NCBI GenBank assembly: GCA_963766365.1
Contig: CAVXZK010000003.1
Coordinates: 1-64,000 of the forward strand
Length of the DNA: 64,000 nucleotides
Direction of reading: 5' to 3'
Origin: JALORV01 sp963766365
GTDB lineage: Bacteria > Pseudomonadota > Gammaproteobacteria > Burkholderiales > Burkholderiaceae_F
The translations under genes and the position numbers were made by a program. The notes below the pieces were generated by a model. That model searched no databases. It was given only the letters and a program-made list of their open reading frames with translations, and was not told the origin of the DNA. Shown in pieces: positions 51,932-60,278 of this stretch (positions are counted from its first letter, which is position 1; the number at the start of each line of letters is the position of its first letter).

Positions 51932-52229
51932 GCAGCCGGCACAGGGGTCCCCTTCCGGGCCAATTGCGATCCAACCGCGACCCGTGTCGAAGCGAGTAGA
52001 AAAGGCCCATGGCGCATACAGCAGCGACTTCCGCATGCATGAAGAACGCAAGAGTGACGTTGTCGAAGGGTTTGCGACGCCGCTGAGACAGCCGGGGACG
52101 GCGCGAGGCGGACACGTTCGATCACTCTGGGCGGCGATGCTCTGACTTTGACTGCTTTGGGGTCAACTGGCAACACAGCCGCTGCTGCAGCTACTGGACG
52201 AACACGACCGCTGGCCCGGGGACGGCGTC

Positions 52230-52655
52230 TCAGCCGCTGATATATGACCAGCCTTCCTTCTGGCGTTTGATGATCTGTCCAAGACCGGCCGGTACGTAGC
52301 CGATGTCGGGGAGCATGTCCTGCTTGGTGAGCTTCTGTCGGCCCATCGTCACTTCGCAGGCCTGTAGTTTGGCGCCGCGTTTCATCGAATCCGCGACACG
52401 CGTTGCCAGGGGCGAGTCGAACTTCAGCAGGCCGATGCCCCAGCCGAGCGCGATGATTTCGATCTCGACGTTGTCCTTGCCGTAGAGCTCCTGCAAATTC
52501 TCGACATAGTTGATGGCCTGGTTCCAGATCCGCTGCTCGGGCGTGCTGACCTGAATGATCACGTGCTGCTTGGCCGGTGCCGCCTGAGCTGCGGCCTGGC
52601 CGCTGATCAGAGCTCCGAACGCTAGTGCGGCGAGGAATGCGAACAGACGTTTCAT
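52230..52655 (-). CDS. Exported DsrE/DsrF-like protein
   Basis: The 141-residue protein has a signal peptide of about 24 residues (ISGQAAAQA). A DsrE-type domain follows: QHVIIQVSTPEQRIWNQAIN, YGKDNVEIEIIALGWGIGLL, and LQACEVTM with one Cys near the family's cysteine position. Periplasmic DsrE-like proteins occur with sulfur or haem proteins; the role is unknown. Confidence 0.8.
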   Translation of the reverse strand: MKRLFAFLAALAFGALISGQAAAQAAPAKQHVIIQVSTPEQRIWNQAINYVENLQELYGKDNVEIEIIALGWGIGLLKFDSPLATRVADSMKRGAKLQACEVTMGRQKLTKQDMLPDIGYVPAGLGQIIKRQKEGWSYISG

Positions 52656-52888
52656 GGGCGGACGCCCTCCTTAAGCGAATTGAGTCGACACCTTCGACAA
52701 GTCCCGAGCAAAGGTCAAGCCCCCTTTGGGGGTGGCGGTAACTGCTTGGGATCGGTCCGCAGACCTCAGGACGCGATGGACCTGGCGGCCACAGGTCGTG
52801 ATCGCTACGGACCGCATGCCTGTTTCGTCGAAGCGCTGCCGTGGCCCGGGCGCGCGATAAGGAGTGCCTCGGCTCCGACCCCCGCGCG

Positions 52889-53608
52889 TCAGGCTGCTTC
52901 GCCGAGATAGGCTTCCCGCACCTTGGGGTCGGTCAGCAGTTCGTGCGCGTCGCCGCTCAGCGTGATCAGTCCCGACTCCATCACATAGGCGCGGTGCGCG
53001 GCTTCCAGCGCGAGGCGCGCGTTCTGCTCGACCAGCAACATCGGCACCTTGCGAGCGGCGACGGTGCGAATCACCTCGAAGATCTTTTCGACCATGATGG
53101 GCGAGAGCCCCATCGATGGCTCGTCGAGCAGCAGCAGTTTCGGCTGACTCATCAACGCGCGTGCCATCGCGAGCATCTGCTGCTCGCCGCCTGAGAGCGT
53201 GCCGGCGAGTTGCTTCGCCCGCTCCTTCAGGCGCGGGAAGATCGTGAACATCTCGTCGATGTCGCGCTTGATGCCGGCATCGTCGTTGCGCACGAACGCG
53301 CCCATCTGCAGGTTCTCGGTGACCGTCATGCGCGCGAACACGCCACGGCCCTCCGGAACCATCGCGAGCCCGCGCGCCAGCAACTGATACGGCGCCTGCC
53401 CGCGCGTCGCCTGACCCATGTAGTCGATTTCTCCGGCCCATGCCTGTGTGCCGGTGATCGCTTTCAGCGTCGAAGTCTTGCCGGCGCCGTTGGCGCCGAT
53501 CAGCGTCACCAGTTCGCCCGCGTGGATCTCGAGGCTCACCCCCTTCACCGCCTGGATTCCGCCATAGGCAACCTTCAGTCCGACGACGCGAAGAACGACT
53601 TCAGCCAT
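52889..53608 (-). CDS. livF: Branched-chain amino acid ABC transporter ATP-binding protein LivF
   Basis: The 239-residue ATPase has the Walker A GANGAGKTS, the signature LSGGEQQMLAMARAL and Walker B LLLLDEPSMGL, with the LivF-type EGRGVF segment. It energises the LIV transporter with LivG. It is the last gene of the livKHMGF operon. Its start lies inside a short duplicated copy of its own 5' end. Confidence 0.95.
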   Translation of the reverse strand: MAEVVLRVVGLKVAYGGIQAVKGVSLEIHAGELVTLIGANGAGKTSTLKAITGTQAWAGEIDYMGQATRGQAPYQLLARGLAMVPEGRGVFARMTVTENLQMGAFVRNDDAGIKRDIDEMFTIFPRLKERAKQLAGTLSGGEQQMLAMARALMSQPKLLLLDEPSMGLSPIMVEKIFEVIRTVAARKVPMLLVEQNARLALEAAHRAYVMESGLITLSGDAHELLTDPKVREAYLGEAA

Positions 53609-53759
53609 GCGACGCCGCTGCTATGCGCGCTCCCTCACACTCGAGGGGGAGGGACGGGGAGGGGGGAGCCCGATGCTCGCCCAGGCGGGCGGAGCGCGCA
53701 GCGCGCAGACCGCCATAGGAAACCTTCAGCCCAGCGACGCGAAGGACGACTTCGCTCAT
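53601..53759 (-). pseudogene. Duplicated 5' end of livF
   Basis: ATG 53759, two bases after livG, opens MSEVVLRVAGLKVSYGGL, which matches the first 18 residues of LivF (MAEVVLRVVGLKVAYGGI) with few changes. After about 18 codons the sequence turns into a G/C-rich stretch and runs out at 53601, overlapping the livF start. It looks like a partial tandem duplication or a rebuilt livG-livF joint. Confidence 0.7.
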
Positions 53760-53761
53760 TT

Positions 53762-54553
53762 CTAGGCCGCCTTGGTGGCGACATTCTTGTGGCCGCCGCC
53801 CAGATACGCCTCGATCACTACCGGGTTGCGTTGCACTTCGGCCGGCAGGCCCATCGCGATCATCTTGCCGTAGTCGAGCACGGTGACCTTGTCGCACAGC
53901 CCCATCACGAGTTTGACGTCGTGCTCGATCAGCAGGATCGTGATCTGATCCCGGCTGATCGCTTCCAGCAGCGAACGCAGCGCGAGCTTCTCGGTGGCAT
54001 TCATGCCGGCAGCCGGTTCGTCGAGCGCCAACAACTTCGGTTCGGTGGCCAGCGCGCGAGCAATCTCGAGCCGACGCTGATCTCCGTAGGCGAGCGTGCG
54101 TGCCTGGTAGTCCGCGTACTTGCGGATACCGACGTACTCAAGCAGTTCAAGAGAGCGCGCCTTGATCGCGCGTTCTTCTTCCATGGTCCGGCGCGTGCGC
54201 AGGATCGCTCCCAGCGCTGTGGCGCGCGTGCGCACGTGACGGCCAACCATCACGTTCTCCAGGGCTGTCATGTCTGGAAACAGCCGGATGTTCTGGAACG
54301 TGCGCGCGATGCCGGCCTGCGCCACGCGGTGCACCTCGGTTGGCGAATACGGTTTGCCGTCCAGTTCGAACGTTCCGGAGTCCGGCGTGTACAGGCCGGT
54401 GATGACGTTGAAGAACGTGGTCTTGCCGGCACCGTTCGGCCCGATCAGGCCATAGATTTCGCCGCGGGCGATCTCGATGCCGACGTCCGAAAGCGCCTGC
54501 AGGCCGCCGAAGCGTTTATTGACACCGGATACCCTGAGAACCACGTCGCTCAT
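53762..54553 (-). CDS. livG: Branched-chain amino acid ABC transporter ATP-binding protein LivG
   Basis: The 263-residue ATPase has Walker A GPNGAGKTTF, the LivG-type GIARTFQNIRLF, LAYGDQRRLEIARAL in place of the usual signature, Walker B LLALDEPAAGMN and the H-loop LIEHDVKLVM. It starts at ATG 54553, overlapping the livM stop by one base. Confidence 0.95.
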   Translation of the reverse strand: MSDVVLRVSGVNKRFGGLQALSDVGIEIARGEIYGLIGPNGAGKTTFFNVITGLYTPDSGTFELDGKPYSPTEVHRVAQAGIARTFQNIRLFPDMTALENVMVGRHVRTRATALGAILRTRRTMEEERAIKARSLELLEYVGIRKYADYQARTLAYGDQRRLEIARALATEPKLLALDEPAAGMNATEKLALRSLLEAISRDQITILLIEHDVKLVMGLCDKVTVLDYGKMIAMGLPAEVQRNPVVIEAYLGGGHKNVATKAA

Positions 54554-55683
54554 CACGCCCTCTGAGTGGCCGCGCGGCTCGCCGGGTTCACGCCGTGTTC
54601 CGGTGCCGGCCACAGGCCCTTCGGCCGGTACAGCATGATAATTACCATGGCCAGGCCGTAGAGCATCATGCGCAACACTTCAGCGTCGATGACGACATGG
54701 CCGAACAGGAAGGTCTGCACCGGGACGACGGTGTGGCGCAGCAGTTCGGGGAACATCGACAGCAGAATGGCGCCGAGGACGACCCCCGGGATGTGCCCGA
54801 GGCCCCCCAGCACGACCATCGCGAGCACGATGATCGATTCATTCAAGGTGAAGGATTCGGGTGAGACGAAGCCCTGAAACGCCGAGAACATCGCGCCTGA
54901 AACGCCGCCGAACGTCGCACCAAGCGAAAATGCCAGCAGCTTGACGTTGCGCACGTTGATGCCCATCGCCTTCGCCGCGATCTCATCCTCGCGGATCGCC
55001 ATCCAGGCGCGACCAAGGCGCGAATCCTGTAGACGCACGCAGATGACGATTGCGATCAGCGTCAGCAGGAGAAACAGGTAGTAGTACAGGTGCACCGATG
55101 GGAAGCTGATGCCGAGGAACTGCTGCGTCCTGGCGAGACTGACGCTGCCGAAGGAGATCGGGTCGATCAGCGTGATGCCCTGCGGCCCGTTGGTGATGTT
55201 GACCGGTGCGTTCAGGTTGTTGAGAAAGATGCGGATGATCTCGCCGAAGCCGAGCGTCACGATGGCCAAGTAATCGCCGCGCAGCTTGAGCACCGGCGCC
55301 CCAAGCAGGATGCCGAACAGCGCTGCCAGCCCCGCGCCGAGCGGAATCACCACCCAGATCGAGTTGTGCAGTCCGCCCGGGAACATCTGCGCGATCCACG
55401 GGAAGGTGGAGGAAAGATGCGGCGATGCCAGCAGCGCGTACATATAGGCGCCGACCGCGTAGAAGGCGATGTAGCCCAGGTCGAGCAGGCCGGCGAAGCC
55501 GACGACGATGTTGAGCCCGAGCGCCAGCAACACGTAGAGGCACGCAAAGGCGAGCGCCCGGACCCAGGCGTTGCCGAGCAGGCCGAACACAAACGGCAGC
55601 ACCAGCAGAACGACAGCCACAGCGGCAATTGCGAGCCACACCGCGGTGCGGTTCTTCGAAAGGCGAGGCAGCAGCGCGCCCAC
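54553..55683 (-). CDS. livM: Branched-chain amino acid ABC transporter permease LivM
   Basis: The 376-residue protein has about ten membrane helices. It has ALGLNIVVGFAGLLDLGYIAF and the cytoplasmic EAA-like segment RLGRAWMAIREDEIAAKAMG, which contacts the ATPases. The GTG start at 55683 directly follows the livH stop; a longer in-frame start would lie inside livH. Confidence 0.95.
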   Translation of the reverse strand: MGALLPRLSKNRTAVWLAIAAVAVVLLVLPFVFGLLGNAWVRALAFACLYVLLALGLNIVVGFAGLLDLGYIAFYAVGAYMYALLASPHLSSTFPWIAQMFPGGLHNSIWVVIPLGAGLAALFGILLGAPVLKLRGDYLAIVTLGFGEIIRIFLNNLNAPVNITNGPQGITLIDPISFGSVSLARTQQFLGISFPSVHLYYYLFLLLTLIAIVICVRLQDSRLGRAWMAIREDEIAAKAMGINVRNVKLLAFSLGATFGGVSGAMFSAFQGFVSPESFTLNESIIVLAMVVLGGLGHIPGVVLGAILLSMFPELLRHTVVPVQTFLFGHVVIDAEVLRMMLYGLAMVIIMLYRPKGLWPAPEHGVNPASRAATQRA

Positions 55684-55684
55684 G

Positions 55685-56614
55685 TCAGGCCCGATCCGCC
55701 ACGCGCTCGCCGAGCAGTCCCGACGGCCGGAAAATAAGCACGAGCACAAGGATCGCGAACGCGAACACGTCCTGGTAGTGGCTGCCGAGCACGCCCCCGG
55801 TCAGCTGCCCGATGTAGCCGGCACCCAGCGATTCAATGAGGCCCAGCAGCAGGCCGCCGAGCATCGCGCCCGGGATGTTGCCGATGCCGCCAAGCACCGC
55901 TGCAGTGAACGCCTTGAGCCCAGGCAAGAAGCCCATGTAGAAGTGCGCGACGCCGTAAGTGGCGGCCAGCATCACGCCTGCCAGCGCGGCGAGCGCTGCG
56001 CCGATCGCGAACGTGGCGGCTATGACGAAGTTCGGATTGACCCCCATCAGTCCGGCGACGCGCGGGTTCTCGGCGGTGGCGCGCATCGCCCGGCCCAGCT
56101 TGGTGCGATTGACGAGCAGCATCAGCCCGATCATTACGAGCGCCGACAGCAGGATGACGAGCACCTTGGTCACGGTCAGCGTCGCTCCGGCGAATTCGAT
56201 CGGAATCGTCGGAATCAGTTGCGGAAAGGTCATGTAGTTCCGGCCCCAGACCAGCATGGCCACGGTCTGGATCACGATGGACACGCCTATCGCAGTGATC
56301 AGTGGCGCCAGCCGCGGTGCATTGCGCAGCGGGCGGTAGGCGACACGCTCGATCACGAGGCTCAGCACCACGCAGACCGGTATGGCGGCGAGCAGCCCGG
56401 CGCAGATCAGCACCCAGCCAGGCAGGCCCGGAAACATCGCCTGCAGCAGCAGGATGGTGGACAGCGCGGTCAGTGCACCCACAGTGAGCACGTCGCCGTG
56501 GGCAAAGTTGATCAGGTTCAGGATGCCGTAAACCATCGTGTAGCCGAGCGCGATCAGCGAATACATGCTGCCGAGCACGAGGCCGTTCAGGACCTGCTGG
56601 ATGAAGGTTTCCAT
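55685..56614 (-). CDS. livH: Branched-chain amino acid ABC transporter permease LivH
   Basis: The 309-residue protein has about eight helices. It has QVLNGLVLGSMYSLIALGY near the start and LINFAHGDVLTVGA. The EAA loop is GRAMRATAENPRVAGLMGV, typical of LivH. It forms the membrane channel with LivM. It lies 141 bases after livK, with a terminator between. Confidence 0.95.
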   Translation of the reverse strand: METFIQQVLNGLVLGSMYSLIALGYTMVYGILNLINFAHGDVLTVGALTALSTILLLQAMFPGLPGWVLICAGLLAAIPVCVVLSLVIERVAYRPLRNAPRLAPLITAIGVSIVIQTVAMLVWGRNYMTFPQLIPTIPIEFAGATLTVTKVLVILLSALVMIGLMLLVNRTKLGRAMRATAENPRVAGLMGVNPNFVIAATFAIGAALAALAGVMLAATYGVAHFYMGFLPGLKAFTAAVLGGIGNIPGAMLGGLLLGLIESLGAGYIGQLTGGVLGSHYQDVFAFAILVLVLIFRPSGLLGERVADRA

Positions 56615-56707
56615 TACGGCCGGCTGACCTGTCGGGGATGGGCGGGGAGCCCTGGGTGGAAATCGCGATCGCGCATCGTAGCAAGGCGCAACCCGTCAGT
56701 TGGCGGG

Positions 56708-56736
56708 CAAAGAAAACGGCACCCGAAGGTGCCGTT
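56708..56736 (-). terminator. Intrinsic terminator or attenuating hairpin after livK
   Basis: On the minus strand AACGGCACC-TTCG-GGTGCCGTT, a nine-pair stem with a UUCG loop, is followed by TTCTTT. It lies between livK and livHMGF, so it probably ends most transcripts after the abundantly needed binding protein. Confidence 0.8.
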
Positions 56737-56755
56737 ATCGCGAAGCGGTACGCGC

Positions 56756-57946
56756 CTAGCGGACGGTCGAGATGTACTCGAGCTTGTCGCCCGAGACCTT
56801 GAACATCGAAATGGCGCCGTTCTTGATGTCGCCCTTTTCGTCGAAGGCGATCGTGCCGGTCAGGCCCGGGTAGTTGGTCGCAGGCATCGCGGCTGTGATC
56901 GCAGCGCGGTCGACCGTGCCGGCGCGCTTGATCGCATCGACGACGACGTAGACCGCGTCGTACGAGTAGGGGGAGTAGATCTGCACGTCCTGATTGAACT
57001 CCGCCTTGTACTTGGCCTTGAACTCCTCGCCCTTGGCCAGCTTCTCGACCGCCTCGCCGGCCATCGAGCAGTGCATGATGCCCGCAGCGTCACCGGCCAG
57101 CTTGACGAACTCCGGTGAGCACACGCCGTCACCGGCCAGCAGCACCGACTTGATGCCCAGCTGCTTCATCTGCTTGGCCATCGGGCCTGCGGTGGCGTCC
57201 ATGCCGCCGTACATGATGACGTCCGGCTTGCTGCCGCGGATCTTCGTCAGGATGGCGTTGAAGTCGGTGGTCTTGTCGGTGGCGAACTCACGGGCGACAA
57301 CCTTGATGCCCTTTTCCTTCGCAACCTTCTCGACCACGTCGGCCAGGCCCTGGCCATAGGCGGTGCGGTCGTCGACGATCGCGATGGTCTTGGCCTTCAG
57401 TGCGTCATGCGCGTAGTTCGCGAGCACGCCACCCTGCTGGTTGTCGTTGGCAACGACGCGGAACGTCGTCTTGAAACCCTGTTCCGTGTACTTCGGATTG
57501 GTCGCCGACGGCGAGATCTGCGCCATGTTCGCGTCGGTGTAGATCTTCGACGCGGGGATCGTCGTGCCCGAGTTCAGGTGGCCGACGACGGCGACGGCCC
57601 CCGAGTCGACGATCTTCTGCGCGGCGAGCGTGCCTTCTTTCGGGTCAGCCTTGTCGTCCTCGCCAACAATGACGATTTCGAACTCCTTGTCACCGACCTT
57701 GACGCCGCCCGCGGCGTTGATCTCCTTGGCAGCGAGCTTGGCGCCGTTCTCGTTGTCCTTGCCGAGGTGCGCAATGCCACCGGTCAGCGGGGCAACGTGA
57801 CCGATCTTGATCTGGCCCTTCTGCGGCGCGGCGGGCGCAGCGGCCTTGGCGGCCTCGGCCTTGGGCGCTTCTTCCTTCTTGCCGCAAGCGGCAAGCGCGA
57901 CGGCGGCGGCGATCGCCAGCGGCGCTAGCTTCATGACGTGGTTCAT
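56756..57946 (-). CDS. livK: Branched-chain amino acid ABC transporter substrate-binding protein
   Basis: The 396-residue protein has a lipoprotein signal with the lipobox LAAC (Cys21). An Ala/Lys-rich linker follows, then the LivJ/LivK fold: IKIGHVAPLTGGIAHLGKDN, VVGHLNSGTTIPAS and GGMDATAGPMAKQMKQLG. It captures branched-chain or related amino acids and delivers them to LivHM. AGGAGA stands at good distance from ATG 57946. The lipid anchor is unusual for a Gram-negative LivK but known. Confidence 0.94.
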   Translation of the reverse strand: MNHVMKLAPLAIAAAVALAACGKKEEAPKAEAAKAAAPAAPQKGQIKIGHVAPLTGGIAHLGKDNENGAKLAAKEINAAGGVKVGDKEFEIVIVGEDDKADPKEGTLAAQKIVDSGAVAVVGHLNSGTTIPASKIYTDANMAQISPSATNPKYTEQGFKTTFRVVANDNQQGGVLANYAHDALKAKTIAIVDDRTAYGQGLADVVEKVAKEKGIKVVAREFATDKTTDFNAILTKIRGSKPDVIMYGGMDATAGPMAKQMKQLGIKSVLLAGDGVCSPEFVKLAGDAAGIMHCSMAGEAVEKLAKGEEFKAKYKAEFNQDVQIYSPYSYDAVYVVVDAIKRAGTVDRAAITAAMPATNYPGLTGTIAFDEKGDIKNGAISMFKVSGDKLEYISTVR

Positions 57947-58192
57947 TACCTTTTCTCCTGAGTGACTGTCGGCCGGCTTGTGCGGTGTGTTCGAGACATT
58001 GACCGGGTTGTAATTCGTGGCGGCACCGCGCATACGTCGGGAGGGCTACGCCAGCGAAACCGTGGGATTGTACTCAGCCGGAAGTACGCCGCAAGGCAAG
58101 TGCCGCCCGGCGGGCCTCCAGCCTGTTGCGCGAAAGACGCGGGAGGCGGGCCGCCGGTCCCCCGTAGAATCTTCGGCGATTCTGCCTTCCGG

Positions 58193-59458
58193 GTGTGCAA
58201 GTTGCGAGTGTTGGTCCTCGGTGCCGGCGTGGTCGGTGTATGCACGGCATGGTTCCTGCGCGAGGCCGGGCACGAGGTTGTGGTCGTCGATCGGCAGCCG
58301 GCGCCGGCGATGGAGACCAGCTTCGCGAACGGCGGGCAGATTTCCGCGAGTCACGCGGAGCCCTGGGCCAACCCGGCCGCGCCGGGCAAGATCGTTCGAT
58401 GGCTCGGTCGGGACGATGCGCCGCTGCTGTTTCGGCCGCGCGCGGAGCTGCAGCAGTGGCTGTGGGGCGTGGCGTTCCTGCGCGAGTGCTTACCCGGACG
58501 ATCCGCCGCCAACATCCGTTCGATCCTGCGATTGGCATTGCACAGCCGCAGCGTCGTGAAGCAGCTGCGACGGGAACTGGCGCTCGACTACGACTGCGTC
58601 GAGCGAGGCATCCTGCACTTCTACACCGATCGCGGCGAGTACGAGGCCTCGCTGGGACCGGCGGCGCTGATGCGTGAGCTGGGCTGCGATCGCCGGTCGA
58701 TCACCGCCCGGGAAGCCGTGGCGATCGAGCCTGCACTGGCCACGATTGAGCAGCGGATCGTCGGGGCGGACTATTGCGCGGACGACGAGTCCGGTGACGC
58801 GCACCGGTTCTCGCAGGCACTTGCCGCACGTTGTGCCGACCGAGGGGTCGAGTTCCGGTTTGCGACGGCCGCCACGGCGCTCCACGCCGCGGCGGGCCGC
58901 GTCGACGGCGCCCAGGTGGTCGGCCCCGGGGGAACCCAGGAGAAGATCCGGGCGGAGGCCACCGTGGTCTGCCTCGGGTTGGCAGCGGTACCGCTCTTGC
59001 GTCCGCTCGGCATGCGCCTGCTGATCTATCCGGGCAAGGGATACTCCGCGACCTACGCGGTGGCCGATCCGGATCGGGCGCCGCAGGTGAGCCTGACCGA
59101 TGACGAGTTCAAGCTGGTCTTCTCGCGGCTCGGCAGCCGGCTGCGGGTGGCGGGCACGGCCGAAATCGGCGCCCGCGGGCTCGATCTGGATTCCGTGCGC
59201 TGCGCGGCGCTGACCCGGCGCACGCAGGAACTGTTCCCTAGGGCCTGCGACTACTCCCGGCCGCACTTCTGGGCGGGTCTGCGGCCGGTGACCCCGGCCA
59301 ATGTTCCGTACCTCGGCCCGACCCGGTTCGCCGGGCTGTTTCTCAATGCCGGTCATGGCACCCTGGGCTGGACGCTTGGCCCGGGCAACGGCGAACTGAT
59401 TGCACAGGCCGTTTCAGGCGGCGTGGCTGCCGTGGCGCTGCCGTCCGTCGGCGTCTGA
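58193..59458 (+). CDS. D-amino-acid dehydrogenase-like FAD oxidoreductase
   Basis: The 421-residue protein has RVLVLGAGVVGVCTAWFL, the FAD-binding loop, and ETSFANGGQISASHAEPWANP, the DadA signature. It ends with LRPVTPANVPYLGPT and NAGHGTLGWTL. DadA oxidises D-amino acids to keto acids at the membrane. Start is the GTG at 58193, or the TTG at 58202. It is divergent from livK, which may supply branched-chain amino acids for related catabolism; that link is inferred. Confidence 0.88.
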   Translation: MCKLRVLVLGAGVVGVCTAWFLREAGHEVVVVDRQPAPAMETSFANGGQISASHAEPWANPAAPGKIVRWLGRDDAPLLFRPRAELQQWLWGVAFLRECLPGRSAANIRSILRLALHSRSVVKQLRRELALDYDCVERGILHFYTDRGEYEASLGPAALMRELGCDRRSITAREAVAIEPALATIEQRIVGADYCADDESGDAHRFSQALAARCADRGVEFRFATAATALHAAAGRVDGAQVVGPGGTQEKIRAEATVVCLGLAAVPLLRPLGMRLLIYPGKGYSATYAVADPDRAPQVSLTDDEFKLVFSRLGSRLRVAGTAEIGARGLDLDSVRCAALTRRTQELFPRACDYSRPHFWAGLRPVTPANVPYLGPTRFAGLFLNAGHGTLGWTLGPGNGELIAQAVSGGVAAVALPSVGV

Positions 59459-59470
59459 AAGCAGCAACGC

Positions 59471-59497
59471 AAAGGGGCGCCGAAGCGCCCCTTTCGC
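59471..59497. terminator. Bidirectional intrinsic terminator
   Basis: AAAGGGGCGC-CGAA-GCGCCCCTTT, a perfect ten-pair hairpin with A/T ends, lies between the convergent dadA-like and cytochrome genes and can act in both directions. Confidence 0.8.
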
Positions 59498-59513
59498 GGG
59501 TCAGCCCGGGGGA

Positions 59514-59819
59514 CTACTGCGACAGCACCCACTTGGCGAGCGAGGCAGCTTCCTGCTCGTTGACCTGCGGGTTGGCGGGCATCGGGACCTGGCCCCAGAC
59601 GCCCACGCCACCTTCGCGGATCTTCTTCGCGAGTTTGGCGGGCGCGTCCTTGTCGGCCTTGTACTTGGCGGCGACGTCCTTGTAGGAGGGACCGACCAGC
59701 TTCTTGTCAGTGGCGTGGCAGGCCAGGCAGTTCTTCTGCTTGGCAAGCTCGGCCTGAGCAAACACCGGGCCGGCGGCAACGGCGAGGCCGAGGGCGGCTA
59801 GGGCAAAAACGTGCTTCAT
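59514..59819 (-). CDS. Cytochrome c551/c552-type
   Basis: The 101-residue protein has a signal peptide (1-21, ending VFA), the haem site Cys31-Leu-Ala-Cys34-His35, and a distal Met ligand in QVPMPANPQV near residue 80. It has the C-terminal helix EQEAASLAKWVLS. This is a small class I cytochrome of the periplasm that carries electrons to oxidases or reductases. GGAG stands before the start. Confidence 0.92.
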   Translation of the reverse strand: MKHVFALAALGLAVAAGPVFAQAELAKQKNCLACHATDKKLVGPSYKDVAAKYKADKDAPAKLAKKIREGGVGVWGQVPMPANPQVNEQEAASLAKWVLSQ

Positions 59820-59979
59820 TGGGGGTCTCCGTTCGAGGTCGGGAAGGGGTGGCAAAAGACGGCTATCCGGTTGAAAGCTCGAAGATTCTAACGGCTTGGC
59901 CGCTTTTACGTTGACTGACGGCCTTCAGCGTTGCCACTGGCGCCGCTATAGTGGGCCACTGATCTGCGGGAGAGTCCGC

Positions 59980-60222
59980 ATGTGGTTGCTCTGGCTCGGC
60001 GTTGCTCTGATCATCCTGAAGCTGCTGGAGGTCAGCGTCTTCGCGACCCTGTCGTGGTGGTGGATTGCTGCCGTGATGGCGCTGGCCATGTTCTGGTTCG
60101 AAGTCGTCGAAAGACGCCTGGGCCTCGACAAGAAAAAGGCGTTCGACGAAATGGAAGCGCACAAGAAGAAACGCATCAAGGATGCGCTGGAAGCGAACAA
60201 GGCACGGCGCGGGGTGCGGTAA
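59980..60222 (+). CDS. Small Trp-rich protein (TIGR04438-like)
   Basis: The 80-residue product has MWLLWLGVALIILKLLEVS and LSWWWIAAVMALAMFWFE, two membrane segments with many Trp, and then a lysine-rich helix. The pattern and size match the small Trp-rich protein family of Burkholderiales. Function unknown. GGGAGAG precedes ATG 59980. A possible -10 TATAGT lies at 59947-59952. Confidence 0.8.
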   Translation: MWLLWLGVALIILKLLEVSVFATLSWWWIAAVMALAMFWFEVVERRLGLDKKKAFDEMEAHKKKRIKDALEANKARRGVR

Positions 60223-60232
60223 CACGCGTCGC

Positions 60233-60269
60233 TCCTGTACGCGATCGGCTACGTCGATCGCGTACAGGA
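60233..60269. repeat. Perfect 15-base inverted repeat between convergent genes
   Basis: TCCTGTACGCGATCG (60233-60247) is exactly complementary to CGATCGCGTACAGGA (60255-60269) around a seven-base loop. It lies between the small Trp-rich gene and ilvD, which converge. It probably terminates or protects both transcripts, though no T run is present. Confidence 0.7.
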
Positions 60270-60278
60270 GGACCGCCG

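Noticed and set aside
52720..52732. CCCCC-TTT-GGGGG hairpin as a terminator between livF and the DsrE gene
   Set aside because: Only five pairs, not followed by a T run, and a chance event in GC-rich DNA.
55571..57118. Plus-strand ORF of 515 codons opposite livM, livH and livK
   Set aside because: Crosses three well supported genes in antisense and shows no domain.
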